Assembly (NCBI GenBank): GCA_946479025.1
Contig: CAMLDM010000010.1
Coordinates: 1 to 27,728, forward strand
DNA length: 27,728 nt
Direction of reading: 5' to 3'
From: an uncultured Candidatus Saccharibacteria bacterium
Lineage (GTDB): Bacteria > Patescibacteria > Saccharimonadia > Saccharimonadales > CAMLKC01
Part shown: piece after piece, positions 1-7,275 of the stretch
How the letters are laid out: every line of letters begins with the position of its first letter
Position numbering within the stretch: position 1 is the first letter of the stretch
Program-made: the position numbers and the translations under genes
The notes under the pieces: generated by a model
Databases searched by the model: none
What the model was told of the DNA's origin: nothing
Seen by the model: only the letters and a program-made list of their open reading frames with translations

Positions 1-544
1 GCTTGATTTTTTCAAGGAACCGGTGAATTTCCTGGTCAAACTGATCGATCGGCGTAGCGAGAACTTCCTCGACATCCCACCAGCGTACATCAGCAAATTT
101 TCCGGGTTCAATAACGAACTTTGTTGATTCTTTTGCTTTCAGTAAATACCATAGTGACACGTCCGTGTGCTCGCCATGGCCGTTTGAAACGGTCGTCGTA
201 ATGAAATGCGGAACAGGCCTTCCCAGAAAAGCAGCCGAAATACCGAGCTCCTCCATGCACTCACGTCGTACGGTTTCAACCGGATCTTCATCCGGATCGA
301 CATGTCCACCTGCTGGCAGCCAGACTCTTGCAAGTAGGTGGTCCTGCAGTAGTATCTTATTTGCTTCAGGATCGAAAATGGCGAAGTAACTCACTAGGTG
401 CATTGGCGGCACGTCGGGCTTCTGGATTCGATATAGCGGTGCGCCGCTTTTAATCCAGTCGATCGCTTTTTGGCGCTGTTCGGTTTCTTTTTCGTCGAAG
501 GGTGTTATTCCCTCGATAATTCGTAACGTTTCTTCGCGTGTCAT
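1..544 (-). CDS. NUDIX hydrolase (3' end cut by window edge)
   Basis: The reading frame starts at ATG 544 on the minus strand behind a strong AGGAGG ribosome binding site and stays open to the left edge, so 181 residues are visible and the C-terminus is missing. Residues 80-102 match the NUDIX box GX5EX7REUXEEXGU exactly (G80, E86, R94 E95, E98 E99, G101), which binds the metal and cleaves a nucleoside diphosphate linked to another moiety. A helical N-terminal extension of about 45 residues precedes the fold. The substrate cannot be read from the sequence; housecleaning of oxidised or non-canonical nucleotides is only one possibility. It is divergent from tRNA-Trp; a -10-like TATGCT lies at 584-579 on the minus strand. 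Family assignment is secure, function is not. Confidence 0.93.
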   Translation of the reverse strand, partial: MTREETLRIIEGITPFDEKETEQRQKAIDWIKSGAPLYRIQKPDVPPMHLVSYFAIFDPEANKILLQDHLLARVWLPAGGHVDPDEDPVETVRRECMEELGISAAFLGRPVPHFITTTVSNGHGEHTDVSLWYLLKAKESTKFVIEPGKFADVRWWDVEEVLATPIDQFDQEIHRFLEKIK

Positions 545-608
545 GATTCCTCCTTATAGCCGCTTCTTCTTTTCCTCTAGCATACACTATTTCCTGGCGT
601 GACAGATG

Positions 609-617
609 TGATATAAT
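609..617 (+). promoter_or_regulatory. Extended -10 promoter of tRNA-Trp
   Basis: A perfect TATAAT at 612-617 is preceded by TG at 609-610, the extended -10 arrangement. Transcription would start near 624, nine bases before the mature tRNA. No good -35 hexamer is visible, which the TG motif can compensate for. Confidence 0.7.
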
Positions 618-632
618 AAGTTTCGTAACTAA

Positions 633-707
633 AGGGGCATAGTACAACGGCTAGTATAGCGGTCTCCAAAACCGTAGATTGAGGTTCGATTCCTCATGCC
701 CCTGCCA
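633..707 (+). tRNA. tRNA-Trp (anticodon CCA)
   Basis: The cloverleaf folds fully. The acceptor stem AGGGGCA pairs with TGCCCCT, the anticodon stem GCGGT pairs with ACCGT (one G-U), and the loop holds CCA at 666-668. The T arm is GAGG-TTCGATT-CCTC. The 3' CCA is encoded at 705-707. It decodes UGG. The synthetase that charges it, trpS, lies on the other strand at 17895-19043. The gene stands alone between its own promoter and a terminator. Confidence 0.97.
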
Positions 708-727
708 TAAAAGTACGTTTTGTTAAA

Positions 728-750
728 TTGAGCTTTAGGGCTCAGTTTTT
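728..750 (+). terminator. Intrinsic terminator after tRNA-Trp
   Basis: A TGAGC/GCTCA stem (729-733 with 740-744) and a six-base loop are followed by GTTTTT. It closes the tRNA-Trp unit, so the membrane-protein gene at 768 needs its own promoter. Confidence 0.75.
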
Positions 751-767
751 CGTATAAGAGCGATATA

Positions 768-1352
768 ATGGCGTTAGTGCTAGAAATTTTCATTAAATCC
801 TTTCCAAGGTACGGTGCTGTCGTTGCGGTTCTAGTCGAATGGCTGGCGCTTATTGGCTTCTATGTTCTTAATCCATCGCACTTCAGTGGTCAATACCCGC
901 TCAGCTACTTCGCAACTTTTCCGCAGACGCGGTACATATTTAGCGTTTGCTATACAATGGCCGCAATAAGTTTTTGGATATTTGTAAAATATCACCTGAG
1001 TAGTCGCTACCGTACGCCTACTAAAATGTTTACGCTATCAATGCTCGGCTTCGCTGCCGTAGCACTATTTCCTTTTAATTATGATAACCTCGTGTCATCG
1101 ACGATTCATAACTTTTTGGCGCTATTCTTTTCGGTGACATTTATAGCAGGCATTTATCTCATGGGGAGGCGAAATCCTGACGGGCAACTTCGGCTGGTGT
1201 CGGTGATGACGGCTGTGGCAAGCGCCATATTTCTAGCGGCATTTCTGCTTATATCCAAGGGCAGTGCCTTTATTCTTCTATTTGAGGCTGGCTCCGGGGT
1301 AATTTGTCAATTGTGGATGATCTGGATGTCCTTCCACGCCTTTAGGCGTTAA
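768..1352 (+). CDS. DUF998-like six-span membrane protein
   Basis: The 194-aa protein is almost all hydrophobic, with about six membrane spans (roughly 15-34, 56-74, 86-101, 112-131, 142-162, 167-189). An FP pair at 101-102 followed by a histidine at 114 at the start of the next helix resembles DUF998 proteins, whose function is unknown. This assignment is from pattern memory and is moderate. The start is unusual: a perfect TATAAT (764-769) overlaps the ATG at 768, and a TATAAG sits at 753-758. Translation could be leaderless from this ATG, or from an in-frame GTG at 777, which lies seven bases after the TATAAT. There is no Shine-Dalgarno sequence. It directly precedes the heliorhodopsin gene on the same strand with a 166-bp gap. 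Confidence 0.75.
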   Translation: MALVLEIFIKSFPRYGAVVAVLVEWLALIGFYVLNPSHFSGQYPLSYFATFPQTRYIFSVCYTMAAISFWIFVKYHLSSRYRTPTKMFTLSMLGFAAVALFPFNYDNLVSSTIHNFLALFFSVTFIAGIYLMGRRNPDGQLRLVSVMTAVASAIFLAAFLLISKGSAFILLFEAGSGVICQLWMIWMSFHAFRR

Positions 1353-1442
1353 AGATTCTACGTGTTTGCTTATGAATAGAATCCAGCTCAAAGCTTCAGA
1401 ATCTAGTCTATGGCTAAAAGGTATATTTTCCCTCTTGAGCCC

Positions 1443-1472
1443 CTGTCAAAAAATATCCGCTCATTTTGACAG
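1443..1472. promoter_or_regulatory. 9-bp perfect inverted repeat upstream of heliorhodopsin
   Basis: CTGTCAAAA at 1443-1451 and TTTTGACAG at 1464-1472 are exact reverse complements separated by 12 bases. The right arm contains a consensus -35 TTGACA (1466-1471), but no good -10 sits 16-18 bases after it. There is no T-run, so it does not look like a terminator. It is a candidate operator for the heliorhodopsin gene. Confidence 0.5.
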
Positions 1473-1500
1473 AAGGTTCATGTTCGTTCTTATGTGCTTA

Positions 1501-1509
1501 TGCTAAAAT
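1501..1509 (+). promoter_or_regulatory. Extended -10 of the heliorhodopsin gene
   Basis: TG at 1501-1502, one base, then TAAAAT at 1504-1509. The start codon is at 1519, so transcription would begin at or within about two bases of the ATG. There is no Shine-Dalgarno sequence, which fits a leaderless mRNA. Confidence 0.55.
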
Positions 1510-1518
1510 AAAAGCATC

Positions 1519-2277
1519 ATGAAAATTACAACGACTAAGCTGCGAAAGTTCAATGTAATAATGGCGGTCTTGCATGCTGTGCAGGGTGTATTGGTCTTAG
1601 CGCTGAGCCGGTCGTTTGATTTGCCCATATCGGGCAGCTATTTGGCGTTCAATCAGCAGACACAACGGCTCGAACCGGCTGCCGAGGGTTTGTTTAACCT
1701 CTCGCTGCCTATGCTTGTGGCCACGTTTTTCTTCCTGTCGGCCCTAGCTCATATTGTCATCGCGACGGTTTATTTCCGGTGGTATGAGCGAAACCTCAAG
1801 CGAGGCGTCAATAAGGCTCGTTGGATTGAGTATGCGGCGTCTGCTAGCACGATGATGGTGGCGATTTCGCTGCTGGTGGGCGTTTATGATGTATCGAGCC
1901 TTGGTATGATTTTTGCGCTCACGGCCATCATGAACCTTATGGGACTTGTCATGGAAGTTCACAACCAAACCACTAAAAAGACAAATTGGCTCAGCTATGG
2001 TATTGGCTGTTTCTCGGGCGCGGTGCCGTGGCTGGTGATCGCGCTTTATATGTGGATTGGAGCACAGAATGGCAGTAGTGCCCCCGCGTTCGTATATTGG
2101 ATTTTTGTATCGATATTTATATTCTTCAATTGCTTTGCGGTGAATATGTTTTTGCAGTACAAGAAAATTGGGCCTTGGCGTAATTACTTGTATGGTGAGC
2201 GCGTATATATTATTTTGAGCCTGATCGCCAAATCATTGCTGGCGTGGCAGGTTTTTGCGGGCACATTACGGCCTTAG
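1519..2277 (+). CDS. Heliorhodopsin (retinal-binding photoreceptor)
   Basis: The 252-aa, seven-helix protein carries the heliorhodopsin signatures rather than those of type-1 proton or sodium pumps. Helix 3 has RWIEY with E104 as the likely Schiff-base counterion (E107 in the founding protein 48C12). Helix 7 has LSLIAK with K238 as the retinal lysine (K241 in 48C12), followed by SLLAWQVFAGTL. H19 and H78 sit where 48C12 has its Schiff-base-cavity histidines. The C-terminal block starting GERVY is near-identical in pattern to known members. Heliorhodopsins have inverted topology (N-terminus inside) and most show no ion transport; a sensory or enzyme-regulating role is proposed. No retinal synthesis gene is in the window, so retinal may come from a host or the environment. 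Start: ATG behind an extended -10, apparently leaderless. Confidence 0.95.
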   Translation: MKITTTKLRKFNVIMAVLHAVQGVLVLALSRSFDLPISGSYLAFNQQTQRLEPAAEGLFNLSLPMLVATFFFLSALAHIVIATVYFRWYERNLKRGVNKARWIEYAASASTMMVAISLLVGVYDVSSLGMIFALTAIMNLMGLVMEVHNQTTKKTNWLSYGIGCFSGAVPWLVIALYMWIGAQNGSSAPAFVYWIFVSIFIFFNCFAVNMFLQYKKIGPWRNYLYGERVYIILSLIAKSLLAWQVFAGTLRP

Positions 2278-2358
2278 CCTCTCCTGGCTAAAACTAGTCG
2301 CTTACGCTTGCCTAAACTCCATACGATTACTAAACTTGGGGTATATTTAGGAGAAAGA

Positions 2359-2853
2359 ATGAGTTTTGAGATTCCAACGAATAAGCCGCCGGTCGAAATT
2401 GAACGGAAATTCCTTGTAAGGAACCTACCCGAAGGTCTGGCCGAGTACGAGCACGAAGAAATCCGACAGGGTTACTTGGTGATTGGTGCGGATGGTTCAG
2501 AGACGCGGGTGCGGGACAGAGACGGGTTGTACACCCTCACTGTCAAGTCGAAGGGTGACCGCACGCGGGGCGAATACGAAATTGAAATTGGCGCCGAGGA
2601 ATTTGAAACGCTTTGGCCTGCAACTGAAGGGAGGCGCGTGGAAAAGAGTCGTTTCTCAATTCCCCACGAGGGAGCGACAATCGAACTTGATATTTATTAC
2701 GGTGAACTCATGGGTTTGGTTACCGCCGAGGTGGAATTTGATAGCGAGAGCGATGCCGACGGTTTTGAAATCCCAGCGTGGTTCAGTGATGAGGTGACTG
2801 ACAATAAATCATTCAAGAACCAGCAGCTGGCCGAGAACGGGTTCCCTCTTTAG
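2359..2853 (+). CDS. CYTH-domain protein (triphosphatase/cyclase fold)
   Basis: The chosen ATG at 2359 has an AGGAG ribosome binding site (2349-2353); an in-frame TTG at 2308 would add 17 poorly conserved residues. The 164-aa protein opens with the CYTH signature ExExK (E13, E15, K17, within EIERKFLV), then has the basic triphosphate-binding residues R50 and R52, K63, and acidic metal ligands around D111, E124 and E126. CYTH enzymes bind triphosphates in a beta-barrel tunnel and include class IV adenylate cyclases, thiamine triphosphatases and inorganic triphosphatases. Single-domain bacterial members are most often triphosphatases, but the substrate cannot be decided here. It follows the heliorhodopsin on the same strand by 81 bp. 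Confidence 0.88.
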   Translation: MSFEIPTNKPPVEIERKFLVRNLPEGLAEYEHEEIRQGYLVIGADGSETRVRDRDGLYTLTVKSKGDRTRGEYEIEIGAEEFETLWPATEGRRVEKSRFSIPHEGATIELDIYYGELMGLVTAEVEFDSESDADGFEIPAWFSDEVTDNKSFKNQQLAENGFPL

Positions 2854-2885
2854 CTTGCAGATCTGAATCATCTACGCATTTCGGT

Positions 2886-2891
2886 TATACT
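2886..2891 (+). promoter_or_regulatory. -10-like element next to the ABC ATPase start
   Basis: TATACT ends six bases before the ATG at 2898, and no Shine-Dalgarno sequence is present. A transcript from here would be leaderless. No clear -35 is aligned with it. Confidence 0.4.
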
Positions 2892-2897
2892 TAGTAT

Positions 2898-3605
2898 ATG
2901 GGCATACGCGAAACCGTACTCATATCAGCAGCTGGGATTTCTAAACGATATCGCCAAGGACGCGAGACGATAGCGGCACTTGATGACGTTTCACTTTCTG
3001 TGCGTCAAGGCGAACTGCTGGCTGTTGTGGGGCCGTCGGGCTCGGGCAAAACCACACTGGCGCATATCGTCGGCGGCCTGGATACGCCCCATGAGGGCAG
3101 CGTTGAGGTGGCTGGGCATGCTCTGAAAAAAAGCAGCGACAAGCAGCTGTCTCGCTACCGGAATGATGAAGTGGGCTTTGTATTCCAGGACTTTGGTCTC
3201 GTTCCCCACTACACGGTTGCCGAGAACGTGGCGATGCCGCTCGTGATTGCCGGTATACGGCCGCGAAAACGGCGCGAACTGGTGGAAAAATACCTCCAGC
3301 TCGTGGGGCTTGAAGACCGTGCCAGTCAGCGTGCAAGCAAACTATCCGGCGGCGAACGCCAGCGGGTCAGTATCGCTCGTGCGCTGGTAAATCAACCGAA
3401 AATTATCATCGCCGACGAGCCAACCGGCAGTCTCGATTCAAAACGCGGCGCCGAAATCATGAAAGTATTAAAGTTGCTGAGTCGGGGGCAAGGCATAACT
3501 ATTTTGATGGTGACGCACGATATGACGCTGGCGGCGCAAGCCGACCGCGTGGTTCATTTGCGTGACGGTAAAATTGCGAGGGAGGACACGCGTGCGACTA
3601 AGTGA
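2898..3605 (+). CDS. ABC transporter ATP-binding protein (MacB/LolD type)
   Basis: The 235-aa protein has every ABC motif in order: Walker A GPSGSGKTT (45-53), Q-loop Q97 in FQDF, signature LSGGERQR (149-156), Walker B IIIADEPTGSLD with D173 and E174, and the switch histidine H207. The TGSLD sequence after Walker B and the length are typical of the MacB/LolD/FtsE-like group, which powers mechanotransmission rather than classical transport. It pairs with the permease that follows; the permease start codon lies inside this gene, giving a 14-base overlap and translational coupling. Possible roles are export of peptides or antibiotics, or lipoprotein handling; in a monoderm, lipoprotein transfer to an outer membrane is not expected. 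Confidence 0.95.
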   Translation: MGIRETVLISAAGISKRYRQGRETIAALDDVSLSVRQGELLAVVGPSGSGKTTLAHIVGGLDTPHEGSVEVAGHALKKSSDKQLSRYRNDEVGFVFQDFGLVPHYTVAENVAMPLVIAGIRPRKRRELVEKYLQLVGLEDRASQRASKLSGGERQRVSIARALVNQPKIIIADEPTGSLDSKRGAEIMKVLKLLSRGQGITILMVTHDMTLAAQADRVVHLRDGKIAREDTRATK

Positions 3606-4929
3606 TTATATTTCTATCGCGCTAAAAGACTTGCGCCGCCAATTTATTCGCTCGAGCCTGACGATCATCGCGCTGGTTATCAGCACGGTTATTTTAGTAA
3701 TAATGTCGGCCATCAGCTTGGGCGGCCAGCGGGCGATCACCGATCAGTTTGGCTCGGATGATTCACTCACCACGATTACCGTAACGCCGAACCAAAGCGC
3801 TGGTACGCTCAGTCCGTTCGGCAGCGTCCAGCAGGTCAATGCCGGGGCGGCCAAGCTGAACGATAAGGCTGTGCAGAATCTGGCCGGCCTGCCGCATGTT
3901 GAACTCGCCACACCACGGGCGAATATATGGGAATTCAATGACTTTTCAGTTGGCGATAATAGCAAGCAGTTTGTTTCGCAGGCTGAGGGCATTACGAAAA
4001 ATGCGTGGTTGCCGCTTAGGGCCGGCAGCGGCTTTGCGTCAAACGATGAGAAAAATGTCGCTATACTAGGGCTCGCCTATGCCAAAGAGCTCGGCGTGTC
4101 ACCCGAATCGCTGGTGGGGAAAACAGTCCGCATTACCACGCAAAAAGGCTACCGTGGCGTAGGTTCGGATATTCCCGGCGCAGCCGCTTCCAAACAGGAA
4201 AACGATACCTTTAACCAATCACTCACCACGATTAACGTTCGCATTGTCGGCGTGACCGATAGTGGTGCCGATCAAAATGGCCTGTTTATTCCGCTTGGCT
4301 GGGCGCGCGAAATACGGACGGCACGCTACGCTGGTGCCGACGGGGTGAAAACGGTCGATCAGCTGGCAAATGACGGCTACTCTACGATTCAGGTAAAAGT
4401 TGATACAAAAGACAATGTAAAAGCTGTTGCCGGAGACATAGAGCGGCTTGGCTACGGACAGATTTCGACGCTTTCGCAGATTGAGCGGCTGCAGCAATTC
4501 TCGGCAACGATGTGGCTAATACTCGGCGCGGTAGCGGTAACCGCGGTGATCGCGGCGGCGCTTGGCGTGGTAAATACGATGCTGATGGCGGTCTCTGAGC
4601 AGAGCTACGTCATCGGTGTGTGGCGGGCGGTGGGCGCTCGAAAAAGCGTCATCGTGAGGCTCTTTCTCGTAGAGTCAGGCATTTTGGGACTTGTTGGCGG
4701 AATTATCGGCACGGCAGCCGGTGTGATTATTAGCCGGCTCGTGAACCAGTACGTGGGTTCTCTGCTGGCGGCGCAGCATCTTGCGCTCACTAGTATTGCT
4801 GTTACGCCACTATGGCTCACTGCCGGCACGATTATTCTGACGACACTGTTTGGTGTAATTGCGGGCATGTATCCGGCATACCGCGCAGCCCGCGAAAGCC
4901 CGTCTGATGCGCTACGCCGCAGCCAGTAA
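3592..4929 (+). CDS. MacB/FtsX-family ABC permease
   Basis: GTG 3592 is preferred because AGGGAGG lies just upstream inside the ATPase gene; an ATG-less extension to 3562 is possible but lacks such a site. The 445-aa protein has the MacB layout: one membrane helix near the N-terminus (about residues 20-42), a large extracellular MacB-type domain (about 45-300), then three C-terminal helices with the FtsX signature. The segment GVVNTMLMAVSE and the closing PAYRAARESPSDALR are hallmarks of the family. With the ATPase it forms a two-gene exporter whose substrate cannot be read from sequence. No separate membrane-fusion protein is encoded next to it. It converges on the GT2 gene with only nine bases between stop codons. 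Confidence 0.93.
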   Translation: MRLSDYISIALKDLRRQFIRSSLTIIALVISTVILVIMSAISLGGQRAITDQFGSDDSLTTITVTPNQSAGTLSPFGSVQQVNAGAAKLNDKAVQNLAGLPHVELATPRANIWEFNDFSVGDNSKQFVSQAEGITKNAWLPLRAGSGFASNDEKNVAILGLAYAKELGVSPESLVGKTVRITTQKGYRGVGSDIPGAAASKQENDTFNQSLTTINVRIVGVTDSGADQNGLFIPLGWAREIRTARYAGADGVKTVDQLANDGYSTIQVKVDTKDNVKAVAGDIERLGYGQISTLSQIERLQQFSATMWLILGAVAVTAVIAAALGVVNTMLMAVSEQSYVIGVWRAVGARKSVIVRLFLVESGILGLVGGIIGTAAGVIISRLVNQYVGSLLAAQHLALTSIAVTPLWLTAGTIILTTLFGVIAGMYPAYRAARESPSDALRRSQ

Positions 4930-4938
4930 ATTGAAGGA

Positions 4939-6435
4939 CTATTGCCGGTTTGCCATCCGTGCAAGATACACGCTAAATAAGCCCGGAATCGCAATAATGA
5001 GCGTGGATAGTACCGTGTGATTAAATACATACGCAATAGCAAGCACGCCGACGCCAAAGAACAGCTCGCCTTTGTTCGCTCGCAGCGCCTCCCAGGTGGA
5101 AACATAATTGTGGTCTTTTGGCGTGACAAGAAAGATCGATTTGCCGAACGCTGATTTTATTGAAGCGCGAAGGCTGGTGAAGAGCATCGAACCATACAAA
5201 AGAATCGTGTGGAACAAATACCACGCCAGACGGTGCGGCCGTAGTTTTCGCCCGTAAAATATGATGTCGTTGAGCATCGGGGCGAGCAAAAACAGCAGCG
5301 TCGGAAGCAGTAGCCATACCGGGTAAATTGTTTTGTAGTTGAACACCGGTAGCAAAATCACGTTAATGACAATATAGAGCATGAAAAACGCCGAAAGCGG
5401 TAAGCTGTAGGTGAACAGAATGATATCGAGTTTTTCGTACCATGTCATGTTGGAGCGGAAAATCCGCCACGTGTATTTTTTAATGAATTCCATGTTGCCC
5501 TGGGTCCATTTTGAATGGCGCTTTTTGAACGCGAGATAGCTGATCGGATACTCCTCTTCGCAGGTTATGTCGGGTGCGAACGCCGTGTAAAATCCTTTGC
5601 GCCGCGCTTCGATGCTCATGCAAAGATCTTCGGCCACAAGGTGTGGGAAGCCGCCCGCCGCTTCGTAACACTGCCGGCTGATCATGGCACCATGGCCGAG
5701 CAGCGAGAGAAATCCGTTGTAGTGTTTTACCGTTTGGTAGGTCGGCCAGTGAGAATTGACTCCGATTGAAAAAAGACGCATGAACTTGTTGCGGCTGCGT
5801 GTTGCGATGTGGTTTGCCTGCACGATTCCGGCGTTGTCGTAGTGCGCGAAGTAGTCAAAACAGCGCGTGATGAAATGGCTTGGAATAACTTCGTCGCTGT
5901 CGAGAATGACGAAATAATCATAATCGGCTGCCTGCAAGTAATGATTGAGGTTCCCTGCTTTAAAACCGACGCGATTTTTGCGGCGGATGACTTTGAGGTG
6001 GTGCCGCTGGGCAAATTCATCGACCTGCCGCTTGTACTCCTTATCGCTGGAGTCGTCGAGAATAACGAACTCGACATTTGGATAATCTTGACTCATACAG
6101 GCGGCCAGGCTTTCGCCGTTAAAGTCGTTGCACGTGCAGTAGACGGCCACGACTTTCATACGCGCCGCCTTGCCGAAACGGGCGCGCCACTCAGCTTGCG
6201 ATGGAAGGCCGAATTTCCTCCGCTTCAAGAAGTAATAAAACGTGTATATCAGGTCTTTTGTGCCGTTGAGCCAAAAATAAACAATGAACGCCGTACTCAT
6301 GATAACGAGCGAGATGACGAGCGGGCCGCGGCTCTGTGCCTTTTGGATTACCTCTATAAATGGCATAACTGTGAGCGACGTAAGTGCTAGCCAGCATAGG
6401 ATGATTATTATGTACAATTGTGCTGATTTTCTCAT
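4939..6435 (-). CDS. Membrane glycosyltransferase, family 2
   Basis: The 498-aa protein starts at ATG 6435 with a GGGGGG-rich ribosome binding site. Two N-terminal helices (about 9-28 and 37-58) precede a GT-A domain with D127 D128 (nucleotide-sugar binding), the DSD motif D179-D181 (metal), E269 D270 (catalytic base) and RHSKW at 306-310, which stands in place of the QxxRW motif of processive enzymes. At least four more helices follow between 334 and 493. This is the BcsA/hyaluronan-synthase-like architecture: sugar is taken from a nucleotide donor in the cytoplasm and the polymer may be pushed through the membrane. The divergent QxxRW leaves processivity and product open. It may help build cell-surface polysaccharide. 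The gene downstream of the Crp-like regulator on the same strand, it may share its control. Confidence 0.88.
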   Translation of the reverse strand: MRKSAQLYIIIILCWLALTSLTVMPFIEVIQKAQSRGPLVISLVIMSTAFIVYFWLNGTKDLIYTFYYFLKRRKFGLPSQAEWRARFGKAARMKVVAVYCTCNDFNGESLAACMSQDYPNVEFVILDDSSDKEYKRQVDEFAQRHHLKVIRRKNRVGFKAGNLNHYLQAADYDYFVILDSDEVIPSHFITRCFDYFAHYDNAGIVQANHIATRSRNKFMRLFSIGVNSHWPTYQTVKHYNGFLSLLGHGAMISRQCYEAAGGFPHLVAEDLCMSIEARRKGFYTAFAPDITCEEEYPISYLAFKKRHSKWTQGNMEFIKKYTWRIFRSNMTWYEKLDIILFTYSLPLSAFFMLYIVINVILLPVFNYKTIYPVWLLLPTLLFLLAPMLNDIIFYGRKLRPHRLAWYLFHTILLYGSMLFTSLRASIKSAFGKSIFLVTPKDHNYVSTWEALRANKGELFFGVGVLAIAYVFNHTVLSTLIIAIPGLFSVYLARMANRQ

Positions 6436-6504
6436 TTCCCCCCTTCGCTAAATTTACCGAAAGCTAGCTTAACATGGACGAAAATGACAAAAATATAAAT
6501 TATT

Positions 6505-6527
6505 TCACACTTTGGAAATAAGTGAGA
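6505..6527 (-). terminator. Possible weak terminator after the Crp-like gene
   Basis: On the minus strand CACTT (6512-6508 complement) and AAGTG arms form a five-pair stem with a seven-base loop, followed by an A/T-rich stretch with a T5 run near 6490. Stem strength is low, so readthrough into the GT2 gene is likely. Confidence 0.3.
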
Positions 6528-6529
6528 TT

Positions 6530-7189
6530 TTATCGTACCAGCTGGTGCTCGTATCCATCGTCGAGGAGGGCGTGCAGTTTATCGGTTAAAATGATGTAGC
6601 TCCGGTTGCGGTAAAACAGTACTTTTTTCGCGGCGAGCTTCTTCAGCTCAACGCTAACGGTTTCGCGCGTAAGGCCTGTAAAATTTGCAACGTCCTGCTG
6701 TGTGAGCGGCAACGGAATCTCCACGATATCTGTACGCACGTCACGTCCGAAACAGAGTGCGAGGTAGTGGATCGTGTAGATCACCTTCTCTGTTGCTTTG
6801 GATTGGCTAAGCGCGTTGATGCGCATTTGCTGATTGAGCGTTTCCTGAACGGAGCGCTCGAGCATATGAAACATGGCGCCGCCGTTCTTTTTAAGAAACC
6901 TGAGCAGTTCGCTTTTTGGCACGGCACGCACGCTGGCATCGCACATTGCCTCGTAGTAATACTGGGCTCCGCGTGTTTTTCCGAACATCCAGCCGAGTGG
7001 AAAGAAGTCATTTTTGAGCGTAAAGCCGACAGGTTTCTCCTCTCCTTTCGACGTAAGGTTGTAAGTTTTTACGACGCCGCTTTTTACGGCGAACACGCTC
7101 ATCGGCTCGGCGTCCTGCTGTAAAATGACGTCGCCCTTTTTAAAATTTTTTACGGTAAATCGGTTAAGAAATGAGTTGAGACTATCCAA
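6530..7189 (-). CDS. Crp/Fnr-family transcription regulator
   Basis: The 219-aa protein begins at a TTG codon (7189) just behind an AGGGGGG ribosome binding site. Residues about 10-120 form the cyclic-nucleotide-binding-type beta barrel, including the glycine-rich turn KSGVV. Residues about 120-145 form the dimer helix, and 161-191 hold the winged helix-turn-helix with LTQQDVANFTGLTRETVS, the classic Crp recognition-helix pattern. Only two cysteines (C83, C146) are present, so it is not an iron-sulphur FNR. The residues that bind cAMP in E. coli Crp are not clearly conserved, so the ligand is unknown. It is divergent from the PAP2 phosphatase and sits upstream of the GT2 gene, making both plausible targets. 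A TAAAAT at 7229-7224 (minus) is a candidate -10. Confidence 0.93.
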   Translation of the reverse strand: MDSLNSFLNRFTVKNFKKGDVILQQDAEPMSVFAVKSGVVKTYNLTSKGEEKPVGFTLKNDFFPLGWMFGKTRGAQYYYEAMCDASVRAVPKSELLRFLKKNGGAMFHMLERSVQETLNQQMRINALSQSKATEKVIYTIHYLALCFGRDVRTDIVEIPLPLTQQDVANFTGLTRETVSVELKKLAAKKVLFYRNRSYIILTDKLHALLDDGYEHQLVR

Positions 7190-7275
7190 AGACCCCCCTA
7201 GGTTACGTTATGCTCATCTCTCTATTTTACAGCAGATTCCGTGTCCTATCATGCGTATATTATGAATGCATGGGG

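Noticed and set aside
1336..1349. ACGCC/GGCGT hairpin at the end of the DUF998-like gene
   Set aside because: Lies within the coding end and has no T-run.
1519..2277. Type-1 proton- or sodium-pumping rhodopsin
   Set aside because: The helix-3 DTE/NDQ-type pump motifs are absent, and the helix-3 glutamate and helix-7 pattern are those of heliorhodopsins.
2274..2291. TTAGCC/GGCTAA hairpin at the heliorhodopsin stop
   Set aside because: A short stem without a following T-run; not enough to call a terminator.
4605..5129. 174-aa minus-strand frame across the permease and GT2 ends
   Set aside because: Overlaps two well-supported genes and has no start context.
5809..6390. 193-aa plus-strand frame inside the GT2 gene
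   Set aside because: It is a frame shadow of a gene with clear catalytic motifs on the other strand.
6530..7189. Oxygen-sensing FNR with an iron-sulphur cluster
   Set aside because: Only two cysteines are present and no N-terminal cysteine cluster exists.
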